In this document: positions 35,138-44,100 of the stretch, piece by piece
Position numbering within the stretch: position 1 is the stretch's first letter
Layout of the letters: each line of letters starts with the position of its first letter
Source: Shewanella hafniensis
Lineage (GTDB): Bacteria; Pseudomonadota; Gammaproteobacteria; Enterobacterales; Shewanellaceae
Assembly (NCBI RefSeq): GCF_019655335.1
Contig: NZ_BPFD01000038.1
Coordinates: forward strand, 1 to 45,286
DNA length: 45,286 nt
Reading direction: 5' to 3'
Notes under the pieces: generated by a model
What the model was told of the DNA's origin: nothing
Databases searched by the model: none
The model's input: only the letters and a program-made list of their open reading frames with translations
Position numbers and translations under genes: made by a program

Positions 35138-35800
35138 TTATCGTGTTAGATCCTTGAGTAGCGAGTGATAGTCGGTAATCGCGGGGAAATCTTGAAAGAC
35201 TTTGACTGGCTTTTTACTGTCTGGGTTAGCAATCCCTAATTGATGACCCACACCGGCAAGTTTAGCGGCCTTGAGTATGGGTTCGCTGTCGTCGATAAAG
35301 AGACAGCGACTTGGCTCAAGTTGAAACTTTTCAAACAAGGTGAGCCAAAATTGTGGGTGTTCCTTAGGGTAACCTGTCTCGTGGCTGGAGATCATGGCAT
35401 CGAGCCCTGCGGCCAGCTCGGTATGTTCAAGCTTTAAGGCAAGACTCTTAGGGTGGGTATTGGTCACCAGAATGCGCTGTTTACCCGCAGAGGCCAAGGC
35501 CGCTAAAAATGGCATGCTGTCTTGGCGCAGCTGAATGCGATCCACTAAAGTGCGATGTAAACCCATAATGTCGAGTTGTAGCTGCTCCTGCCAATAATCG
35601 AGACAGTACCAATCGAGTGTGCCGACGACTTTTTCATAGGCATTTACGACTAACTGCTGCGCTTCGTCCTCGCTCAGACCCCGTTGCCTGCTTAATTCCT
35701 GCGGCACTAAATTCAGCCAAAAATGGTTGTCGAAGTGCAAATCTAAAAGCGTGCCATCCATGTCGAGCAGGACCGTATCGATAGTCTTCCAGTTAAACAT
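35138..35800 (-). CDS. yrfG: HAD-family GMP/IMP nucleotidase
   Basis: The product is 220 residues. HAD motif I is LLDMDGTLLD (nucleophile D13, D15), motif II is LVTNTHP, and motif III/IV are KEHPQFW and FIDDSEPIL. The sequence follows E. coli YrfG, a purine nucleotide 5'-phosphatase, and a location beside a secretion or hslRO cluster is common in gammaproteobacteria. Cytosolic. The gene is convergent with the gsp operon. Substrate is assigned by family resemblance only. Confidence 0.9.
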   Translation of the reverse strand: MFNWKTIDTVLLDMDGTLLDLHFDNHFWLNLVPQELSRQRGLSEDEAQQLVVNAYEKVVGTLDWYCLDYWQEQLQLDIMGLHRTLVDRIQLRQDSMPFLAALASAGKQRILVTNTHPKSLALKLEHTELAAGLDAMISSHETGYPKEHPQFWLTLFEKFQLEPSRCLFIDDSEPILKAAKLAGVGHQLGIANPDSKKPVKVFQDFPAITDYHSLLKDLTR

Positions 35801-35966
35801 TGGTATTTCCTATTCTTTGCATGATGAACAACGCCTGCGATTGACGTATGAGCAGGGTAATTCTCAGTGGTCGCTACGATGATTATTCCCGTAACTTGTA
35901 TGCTCATATCTTTGTGCTAGTCTTGGATGACTAATTATTTTTAGTCTGAAAATTAAGCGGTTGGAT

Positions 35967-36554
35967 ATGGATATCTGTTCTTTTGCCCTATTAGCTCAAG
36001 TTCCAAACTCCCTTAGTTTACAGCAAGAGCTGAATGCTTTGCTGCTGCAAGACTGGCTACCCCACGTAAATCAGCGTGATTATATGGGGGGGTGGGATGT
36101 TCTCGCCTTACGCTGTGCTGCAGAGTATCGCGGTGCTCATCCTATCTTGCAAGCCTTCTCAATTTCTACCGGTCAGCACTGGCAAGATTTGCCTCAACTC
36201 GAATCGAGCCCTGCGTTATGCCATTTTCTGCAATCCTTAGCCTGCCCAGTGAAATCCGTGCGTTTGATGCGCTTACATGCGGGGGCAGAAATCAAACCCC
36301 ATAGAGATCAAGGACTCTGCCTAGAACAAGGCGAGGCAAGATTACATTTGCCACTGCAAACGAATGAGCAACTCAATTTTTACGTGGACGATAAACGTGT
36401 ACCCATGCAGGCCGGAGAGCTTTGGTATATCAATGCCGACCAAGTCCATTGGGTTGAAAATAAAGGGCAGGATGCGCGGATCAATTTAGTGATTGATTGC
36501 GAGGTCAATACTTGGTTAAGGGAGTTAATCGATGCTGCAAAGATCAGAGCTTGA
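35967..36554 (+). CDS. Aspartyl/asparaginyl beta-hydroxylase-like 2-oxoglutarate oxygenase
   Basis: The product is 195 residues from ATG 35967 (an in-frame TTG at 35961 adds two). Residue numbers here count from the TTG. Iron-binding motif HxD is H114 and D116 in IKPHRDQG. The strand ARLHLPLQTN follows, then the distal ligand H163 in NADQVHWVEN, and R173 in ARINLVIDC would bind the 2-oxoglutarate carboxylate. Family members hydroxylate Asp/Asn residues or small molecules. It is the first gene of the run continuing through the sulfotransferase and GNAT genes; its last 23 bases overlap the next gene. No signal peptide, so it acts in the cytosol. Substrate unknown. Confidence 0.85.
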   Translation: MDICSFALLAQVPNSLSLQQELNALLLQDWLPHVNQRDYMGGWDVLALRCAAEYRGAHPILQAFSISTGQHWQDLPQLESSPALCHFLQSLACPVKSVRLMRLHAGAEIKPHRDQGLCLEQGEARLHLPLQTNEQLNFYVDDKRVPMQAGELWYINADQVHWVENKGQDARINLVIDCEVNTWLRELIDAAKIRA

Positions 36555-38589
36555 ATTAGGGCATAGTTTGGATGTAGCTGTATTAACTCAGTTTGCTAAT
36601 GCGCTACTGCTGTCAACCTCAGCAGGGGAGTCTAAACGGCTCATTGATCCCATGTTGAAGCAGTTGTGCCAAATAGCGGCAGTGGAGTTACACCCCGAGT
36701 CTTTTTTGGATACTGAGGCGAGCCATACGCCTTTTGGTAAGGCTGTGTCACTCACTACCGCGGCGCAGTGTGCCGAAGATCCCGAGCGGGGCCGAGTCTT
36801 TATACAAGGGATTTATCAAGCAATACAAGATCGTCTAAAGGCTCATCCCGGGCAGACTGTGAACATCTTATATGCGGGGACTGGGCCTTTTGCTTGGTTA
36901 TTATTACCTCTGCTGCCGTTATTTTCTGCGAGTCAAATTCAAGTGACCTTGCTCGACATTCATCAAGCCTCGTTAGATAAAGTTACTAAGCTTATTGAAC
37001 ACTTTGATTTAGCTGATCGTGTGGTGGAGAGTGTCTGTGCGGATGCCACGCTTTGGCAGCCAAATACAGTCGTAAAGTTTGATGTGATTCTTTCCGAAAC
37101 CATGAAGCACTTGTTGCAACAGGAGCCGCAAGTGCAAATTTTTACCCATTTACAGGCGTATCTTGCAGATGATGGTGTGCTCATCCCGCAAAATATTGAG
37201 TTAGACGCTTGGCTTGAGTGTCGTACTGTGCAGGATTTTGTGGAGACGCATTATTTAGGACCGTTATTCGCGCTCAACCTACAAACAGCACGCTTGCTTG
37301 CCAGTGGAGACCGTAGCTTCTTGGCTGGTACTTTACTACTCCCCGATTTCAGCCCGAGTGCGGTAACGCTTAAGTTCACGACTTCCATTCAAGTCTATGG
37401 TCATTCCACGCTGAGCGAATACCAATCTCAACTCACGTTACCTCGATATCGACGTGAACATTGGCTTAAGCCTCTTTCAACTCTCAGTTTTCGATATGAG
37501 CAGGGCACTCATCCCGATTTCGTGTTTGATGTTATAGCGCAAAAACCTGTGCTTGTGTCGAGTGACGATCTGAGCTGCTTAGGCATTTATCATCTACAGC
37601 GACTCTGGCAAAAAATACAACTGCGTAAACGGGGTGAGTCTTTCATTGAACTCGCTAATGAATGGCATTTAGATAAGGCCTTGCTGGATCTCTGTGGCAT
37701 AGGCCTAGAGCCGGGTCTAAGAGCTTTATATCAAAACGATCATCAGTCAGCTTTTGTCGCTTACATTCAGCAAATAGCCAAGCTAACAGCCGCGGATATA
37801 GCTGGGATTAATCAGCAATTAGGCGCTATTTCCCATGGATTAACGCCATCGGTCACAGTACCAGAAGTCGAAGACTTCAATTCAGCAGAGGTTGAAGACT
37901 TAAATCCAGCGGCAGTCCTCAGTGAGTCACAACTCAATTTTTGGCAAAGTGAAGGTTACTTAGTGATCCCGCAAGTACTCACGGCAGAGCAATGCGCCGC
38001 AACACGAGATTTTATTTGGCAGCAGTTAGGGGCCAATGAACAAGATCCCGCCACTTGGTATCAAGCTCATGAGTTTATGCAGAAAATAATGCTACAACTG
38101 TTTCGCCATCCGCAACTGGACGCGAATCGACAAGTCCCCAAAATCCGTCAAGTGTTTGAACAGTTGTGGCAGCGAACGGATTTAGTCATGACGACCGATA
38201 GAGTCAGCTTTAATCCACCTGAAACGCCAACTTGGCAATTCCCCGGTCCGGATATGCACTGGGATATGCCGCTACAGCTACCCGTTAAGTTTGGCACTCA
38301 AGGGTTAATTTATTTAACTGATACGAGTGCCGAGCAAGGTGCATTTTGTTGTGTCCCCGGATTTCATCTCAAGATAGAAGAGTGGCTTCTCGAACAAAAC
38401 AAAAAGCAAAACAAGACGGATATCGAGCTTCAGCAACAGGATTGGAGCAAGTGGCCTATTAGACCCCTAGCCGCAAATGCAGGTGATTTAATCATTTGGC
38501 ACCATGCCTTGCCCCATGGCGCAAGCCCGAATCGGGCTAAACTACCGCGTATGGTGCAGTACATTAACTTTTATTCTGTGGCTTGCTAA
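36532..38589 (+). CDS. Fusion of a SAM methyltransferase and a phytanoyl-CoA-dioxygenase-like (PhyH) domain
   Basis: The product is 685 residues. Residues about 60-330 resemble protein-arginine-type methyltransferases: motif I VNILYAGTGPFAWLLLPLL, the acidic LLDIHQAS, and a SETMKHLLQQEPQ segment recalling the double-E region. The middle (about 330-450) is helical. Residues about 460-685 form a PhyH oxygenase with H576-x-D578 (PDMHWDMP), a distal His among H657, H658 and H662 (WHHALPHGAS), and R673 (LPRMVQY) for 2-oxoglutarate. Both active sites look intact. A single chain that both methylates and hydroxylates is unusual. Overlaps the preceding and following genes. Substrate unknown. Confidence 0.85.
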   Translation: MLQRSELELGHSLDVAVLTQFANALLLSTSAGESKRLIDPMLKQLCQIAAVELHPESFLDTEASHTPFGKAVSLTTAAQCAEDPERGRVFIQGIYQAIQDRLKAHPGQTVNILYAGTGPFAWLLLPLLPLFSASQIQVTLLDIHQASLDKVTKLIEHFDLADRVVESVCADATLWQPNTVVKFDVILSETMKHLLQQEPQVQIFTHLQAYLADDGVLIPQNIELDAWLECRTVQDFVETHYLGPLFALNLQTARLLASGDRSFLAGTLLLPDFSPSAVTLKFTTSIQVYGHSTLSEYQSQLTLPRYRREHWLKPLSTLSFRYEQGTHPDFVFDVIAQKPVLVSSDDLSCLGIYHLQRLWQKIQLRKRGESFIELANEWHLDKALLDLCGIGLEPGLRALYQNDHQSAFVAYIQQIAKLTAADIAGINQQLGAISHGLTPSVTVPEVEDFNSAEVEDLNPAAVLSESQLNFWQSEGYLVIPQVLTAEQCAATRDFIWQQLGANEQDPATWYQAHEFMQKIMLQLFRHPQLDANRQVPKIRQVFEQLWQRTDLVMTTDRVSFNPPETPTWQFPGPDMHWDMPLQLPVKFGTQGLIYLTDTSAEQGAFCCVPGFHLKIEEWLLEQNKKQNKTDIELQQQDWSKWPIRPLAANAGDLIIWHHALPHGASPNRAKLPRMVQYINFYSVAC

Positions 38590-39749
38590 TGGTTGATTTT
38601 AAAGAACAACAGCAACGCTATTGGCAATTGTTGCATCAACCAGAGTCATTGTTTTTACTGCATCAAGCGAATGATGTAGAGCATTTTATCGCGCTGATGA
38701 CGGATTTTCTTGCTTGGCCAGAGCTTAATTTAGAACACATGCTCGCATTTATTGCTTTGCAGCAAGATAGTTTTATTCCAGATTTAGATCACTTCAGTCA
38801 AGCCTGGTTTCCTTGTCGTTATAACTCACAACATCACACGGTGAGTTGGGTTCCGGCATTTCATAGGTTATCTAAACCCTTCTTAGAGGACGATATCAGT
38901 GATGCTCGTCGTTGTTTGCTCGCCAGTTTTATCCAACCTAAAACCTTGCTCGAACCACTATTATCCCAACGGGAAAGTTTGCCTATCGTAAATCCAAGTT
39001 TGATGATTTTTCACTGGTCCCGTTGTGGTTCGACGCTAGTTTCGAGCAGCTTTGCCCTGCTCGAAACTTGCCGAGTGCTCTCTGAATCTATGCTATGTAG
39101 CGATGTTATGCATGATGATCATTGGCCTTTGGCACTAAAACCTCAGCTCGTCGATTTATGCTTAAGACTACAGGGGCGATTGAGGCTGGGCGAGCGTGAG
39201 TTAGTGATCAAGTGGAATGCATGGGATCTGGCTTGCTGGCCGATGTTGCTCGAACTTTACCCTAAGAGTCGAGTGTTATGCTTGATACGCAATCCTAAGG
39301 ATATTATTGCGTCTCATCAACGAGTTGTTGGGAGACATATGGCTGGAGGGCAAAGTTTACTCCCAACTGAACTGCATACTCAACAGATGGAAAATACGGA
39401 TACTGAGCCTAGCTTAGATGAATTTCGTACCACCGTTTTACAGTATTTAGCGCAATTATCTGTCGCTTTACATCAATCTTCTCGAGTTATTCTACTGGAT
39501 TATCATCAATTAAAAGATTTTAAACCCACAACATTCTCTACCATCTTAGGATGGCCACTATCTGAAGGTGAGATTGAGCGCTGGCAACACCATTGGCGTT
39601 TTGATGCGAAGCAGCAAGGGCAACTATTTACACCTGTTGTGCCAAATGAGTCCGTCCCAATCCGTGAATGTCAAAGCCCATCGTGGCAGCAATTATTAAT
39701 CACCTATAACCAACTTTTGCAGCGTTTATATTGGGATAAAAAGGCATGA
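38589..39749 (+). CDS. Sulfotransferase-like protein
   Basis: The product is 386 residues from ATG 38589, which shares its A with the preceding stop (TAATG). An N-terminal region of about 130 residues precedes the sulfotransferase core. The 5'-phosphosulfate loop is S144-R-C-G-S-T149 and the 3'-phosphate motif is RNPKDIIASH (R234 on). These match PAPS-dependent sulfotransferases, so the predicted reaction is sulfate transfer to a hydroxyl group, possibly one made by the two neighbouring oxygenases. The acceptor is unknown and the catalytic base was not assigned. Ends overlapping the GNAT gene (ATGA). Confidence 0.8.
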   Translation: MVDFKEQQQRYWQLLHQPESLFLLHQANDVEHFIALMTDFLAWPELNLEHMLAFIALQQDSFIPDLDHFSQAWFPCRYNSQHHTVSWVPAFHRLSKPFLEDDISDARRCLLASFIQPKTLLEPLLSQRESLPIVNPSLMIFHWSRCGSTLVSSSFALLETCRVLSESMLCSDVMHDDHWPLALKPQLVDLCLRLQGRLRLGERELVIKWNAWDLACWPMLLELYPKSRVLCLIRNPKDIIASHQRVVGRHMAGGQSLLPTELHTQQMENTDTEPSLDEFRTTVLQYLAQLSVALHQSSRVILLDYHQLKDFKPTTFSTILGWPLSEGEIERWQHHWRFDAKQQGQLFTPVVPNESVPIRECQSPSWQQLLITYNQLLQRLYWDKKA

Positions 39750-40234
39750 TGCGAGGTGAGTTAAATCTACCAATAGGCTTGAGTGTTAAAGCTGCTAATA
39801 CAAATGACGACCCATTTATGGCACAGCTTTTTTATTCCACAAAAACGCTTTTTTATGAACTTGGTTTACCCAGTGAAGTCGTTGAAATCATGCTGGAGCA
39901 ACAATACCGACTGCAGCAAGCCTCTTATCGGGAACAATATCCAAATGCCAACACTTATATCTTGTTTTATCACCAGCAAGCCGTAGGGAAAGTGATGCTC
40001 GATATCAGTGAGTATAGGATTCATCTTGTTGATTTTATTATCATACCAAGTATGCGGGGACGCGGTTTTGGTTCGGCCATTTTAGCGGCCATTAAGCAAG
40101 AAGCGATGAAACGCCATTTACCTATCGGTTTATCTGTGGAGAGTGAAAATACTCAAGCTAAAAAGCTTTATCTACAGCATGGGTTTAAGCCCGAAAGTTA
40201 CTCTGGCGCCTATGAATCTATGCTATGGCGTTAA
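39746..40234 (+). CDS. GNAT-family N-acetyltransferase
   Basis: The product is 162 residues. The acetyl-CoA loop is IIIPSMRGRGFGSAIL (R-G-x-G-x-G/A motif A), followed by LSVESENTQAKKLYLQHGFK, the classic GNAT C-terminal motif. It starts inside the stop codon of the sulfotransferase gene (ATGA), so it belongs to the same unit. The acceptor could be an amine or a protein N-terminus. No signal peptide. Confidence 0.88.
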   Translation: MMRGELNLPIGLSVKAANTNDDPFMAQLFYSTKTLFYELGLPSEVVEIMLEQQYRLQQASYREQYPNANTYILFYHQQAVGKVMLDISEYRIHLVDFIIIPSMRGRGFGSAILAAIKQEAMKRHLPIGLSVESENTQAKKLYLQHGFKPESYSGAYESMLWR

Positions 40235-40477
40235 GTGGAGAGTGATAATTTACACTGATTTATTTTTGTACAATTGTGTTTATTGATTTTTAATGTATGT
40301 TTAATTGTAATCAATTTGTTTTGTTTTTGATTTAAGTTATCTAGATAGTCCTCTCATCGTGTGATGTGGATGATGTTGTAATCAGCAAAAGGAACTCGCT
40401 GTCGATTAAATGTCGTGAGTAATCATTTCGTTGAAAAACGTTAAATAGACAAAATCGTTATTTTAAGGAGAAAAACA
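40235..40477 (+). promoter_or_regulatory. AT-rich leader upstream of the tail-collar gene, with a possible promoter
   Basis: These 243 bases are the only real gap in the cluster. A possible sigma-70 pair is TTGTTT (40316-40321) and TATCTA (40338-40343) with a 16-base spacer, giving a leader of about 125 bases. AAGGAG then lies 7 bases before the tail-collar start. The gap suggests that the collar and repeat-protein genes can be expressed separately from the enzymes. No gene and no clear terminator is visible. Confidence 0.3.
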
Positions 40478-41077
40478 ATGTCAGATCCATTTATCGGTCA
40501 AATCTCTATGTTCGCTGGTAATTTCGCTCCCCGTGGTTGGGCTTTTTGTAATGGGCAATTATTGTCCGTCTCGCAAAACTCTGCGCTTTTTGCAATTCTA
40601 GGCACCACCTATGGTGGCAATGGCCAAACGACTTTTGCACTGCCTAACCTACAAGGGCGTGTGCCTGTGCATCAAGGCCAAAGCCCTGGCATGAGTCAAT
40701 ATAACCTGGGACAAACGGGTGGGACTGAAAATGTGACATTGACTGCCAATGAATTACCCGCGCATATTCATTCCGTAGCACTAAATGGAACAGGAAATAC
40801 GAGCGTTGCATTGGGAGCTTCCTCCGCTAACGGTAATACCGCTACTCCAGGGCCAACCACGGTACCCGCCAAAGTGGTTAGTGGGCTAACTGCTCTTAAT
40901 GCTTTTAGCACTACTGCACCAGACACCACACTGTCGCCTGCGACTGCCACCACAACGGTTAACGTAAATGGAAATACTGGTATTGCCGGTAATAATATGC
41001 CAGTGCATATCGTACAACCTTACCAAGTTGTGAATTTCATTATTGCTCTTGAGGGCCTTTTCCCTTCTCGTAATTAA
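40478..41077 (+). CDS. Phage tail-collar-domain protein (microcystin-dependent-protein type)
   Basis: The product is 199 residues. The N-terminal tail-collar domain is clear: PFIGQISMFAGNFAPRGWAF, then CNGQLLSVSQNSALFAILGT, TYGGNGQTTFALPNLQGRVP and the HQG motif. Members of this family occur as tail fibres in phages and as stand-alone MdpB-like proteins in bacteria. The C-terminal half (NGTGNTSVALGASSANGNTA onward) is Ser/Thr/Ala/Asn-rich with beta-type repeats and ends NNMPVHIVQPYQVVNFIIAL, the usual family closing motif. No signal peptide is visible. Strong AAGGAG precedes the start. No phage genes surround it. Function unknown; fibre-like assembly is likely. Confidence 0.85.
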   Translation: MSDPFIGQISMFAGNFAPRGWAFCNGQLLSVSQNSALFAILGTTYGGNGQTTFALPNLQGRVPVHQGQSPGMSQYNLGQTGGTENVTLTANELPAHIHSVALNGTGNTSVALGASSANGNTATPGPTTVPAKVVSGLTALNAFSTTAPDTTLSPATATTTVNVNGNTGIAGNNMPVHIVQPYQVVNFIIALEGLFPSRN

Positions 41078-41116
41078 ATCTGAAACAATATGGTTTAAAT
41101 CTGTAAGTGCAAATGC

Positions 41117-41131
41117 GCGCAAGGATTGCGC
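41117..41131 (+). other. Small hairpin between the collar gene and the giant repeat-protein gene
   Basis: GCGCAA and TTGCGC pair exactly around GGA. No T-tract follows, so a terminator is unlikely. It may stabilise or attenuate the transcript in the 92-base gap; it may also be chance. Confidence 0.25.
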
Positions 41132-41169
41132 TACTTGTATTGAAAATAAGCTAATTTAGGGGATGTGTC

Positions 41170-44100
41170 ATGCTGCAACATGCTTACAAAATGATTCATG
41201 CTTTTAAGCATATTATGACTAGATTCTGTCATTCTTATTTGAAAATGTTCATTGTAGGCAGTTTTTTTGCGATGACCTCCCTCCATGCTAGTGCACAAAA
41301 CCGTTCTTTTGACTTTACAACTGGCGATACCGTAACGCTGACAAATGCGGGATCTGCACTATCTAATCGAACAACATTTACACTGGAGTTTTGGGCCAAA
41401 TTTACTAACGTCAGTGGGACCATCAATTTAGTGGATTTCACTGGCGGTGCCGATGCCGGTGGCCTCATATTGAACTCAGGTATACTAACTGTCGATCTTG
41501 AGCAGGATTTTCATAACCTGACAGAAAGTAATGTGTTGTCGTTAAGCGCAGGAACCTGGTATCACATTGCAGTTGTATTTGATAATGGAACTTGGGATTT
41601 TTATGTTGATGGCGTCGGACAGGGAATAAACGTTTTAGATCAAGGCGCCCGTAGTAGCGTTCCTAATTATACGGGATTTGGAGTGACCAATCTTGTGTTT
41701 GGGTTGCAGAACCACGTAGCGGTAGATGATTTCGTCGGTAGTATCGATGATATACGTATGTGGAGTAGTGCGCGCACGCAAGTGCAGATTCAAAATAACC
41801 GCAGTATCGAGTTGGTAGGCAATGAATCCGGCCTGCTGGGTTATTGGAAGCTGAATGAAGCCAGCGGTACTACAGTCAACGATAGCCAGACTAATTCCTC
41901 CATGTTAACAGGTACTAGCAGCGGTATCGGGTATAACGCAACGGGTGCATTTGTTACCGATTCTGTTGCCCCTGCGGTAAGCTCTATCACAGCCAGCACT
42001 GCAAACGGTACTTACAAAGTCGGGGATGTTATTAGTGTAGAGGTTAATTTTGATGAAGCAGTATTGGTGACAGGTACACCTCAACTCACACTTGAAACAG
42101 GCAGCACTGATCGCACCATTAACTACACCAGTGGTAGTAACTCCAGTACGTTGACATTCAGTTACACAGTTCAGTCTGGCGATACTTCGGCCGATTTAGA
42201 TTATGTTGCTACCAATTCGCTGATGCTAAATAGTGGCACTATTCGCGACGCGGCAAGTAACAACGCCACCTTGACCTTGCCTTCTCCCGGTGCAGCAAAC
42301 TCTTTGGGGGCGAATAAAAATATCATTATCGATGGCGTGGCCCCGACGGTTTCATCAGTGACTTCCAGTACCGCGAATGGCACTTATAAGATCGGCGATA
42401 GTATTAGTATTCAAGTCGACTTCAGCGAGGCTGTAACTGTTACAGGTACTCCGCAATTTACACTTGAGACAGGCGCAACGGATCGCACCGCGAACTACGC
42501 AAGTGGTAGTGGTTCCAGTGCGCTGACATTCAACTACACCATTCAGTCCGGCGATACGTCCAGTGACCTAGATTATGTCGCCACTAACTCCTTGGCATTG
42601 AATAGCGGAACCATCCGCGATGCCGCTACTAACAATGCGACCCTCACATTGGCGTCCCCTGGCGCAGCTAATTCACTGGGCAATAATAAAGCGCTGGTAG
42701 TGGACGGCATTGTGCCCTCTGTGACGAGCACCGCACCTTCGGGTGGTGCAGTATCAACAGATACCAGTGTTGATTTCACCGTTAACTTCAGCGAATCAGT
42801 CAGCAACATTTCTACCGATGATTTTGTCTTGGGTACAACCGGTGGCGCGACTGCCACTATAGTCAGCGTCTCCGCGAGTTCAGGCTCCAGCGTGAATGTG
42901 ACAGTGAGCGGTATTACGGGTAATGGCACCATCAAACTCAACCTGAATGCATCGACCAATATCAGCGATGCAGCGGGTAACGCTGGCCCTGCAGCCTATA
43001 CCAGCGGCTCAACTCATACTGTGGCTATCCCGACAGCCCCAGATGCTCCTACTATTGGCGCTGCAACGGCAGGTATTGGGCAGGCCTCTGTGGCTTTTAG
43101 CGCACCAGCAAATAATGGCGGCGCTGCCATAACGGGTTATACAGTGACATCTAACCCTGATGGCATTAGTGCTGGTGGTAATGGATTTACAACTTCTCCG
43201 ATAACCGTAACTGGCCTAACAAATGGTACGGCTTACACCTTTACTGTGACGGCAACTAACGCCATTGGAACAAGCTCTGCATCAGATGCTTCAAATTCAG
43301 TGATACCCAAAGTTAACCAGACAATTACTTTTGCTAATCCGGGGGCGCAAAATTTCGGCACTAGTCCGACGTTAACTGCAACATCAGATTCATCGTTAAT
43401 TGTCAGTTTCAGTTCATCGACACCAGCAGTTTGTTCGATTACGAGCAGTGGAACCCTGACCTTTTTGTCAACGGGCTCCTGTACTATCGATACAGATCAG
43501 AGTGGTAACGCGAGTACCAATGCTGCAAGCACTGTAAGTCAAACCTTTATGGTGAATGCCGTAGTGCCAAGTGCCCCAACGATTGGCACCGCAACGGCAG
43601 GGAATGCCCAGGCATCGGTTAACTTTACTGCGTCGGCAAGTAATGGTGGTGCTGCGGTTACTAGCTATACAGTTACGTCCAACCCCAATGGTTTTACTGG
43701 TACGGGCGTGGGTTCACCCATTTCGGTGATAGGATTAACCAATGGAGTGGCTTATACCTTCACTGTTACCGCGACTAACTCGACGGGTACAGGTGCTGCA
43801 TCAGCAGCATCTAATTCCGTCACACCAGCATCACCGCAGACAATTACCTTCGCCGACCCAGGGGCGCAGAGTTTTGGTACCTCGCCAACCTTGACGGCGA
43901 TATCAGACTCAGGATTAACCCCGACCTTTACTTCATCAACCACAGGAGTGTGTACTATTTCTTCTGGCGGGTTATTAAACTTCGTTTCTGTGGGTACTTG
44001 CACTATCAATGCCGATCAAGCGGGCGATAGCAGCTATTTGGCAGCGACGACTGTCAGCCGCTCATTTAGTATCAGTGCGGTTGTACCGGGTGCGCCAACT

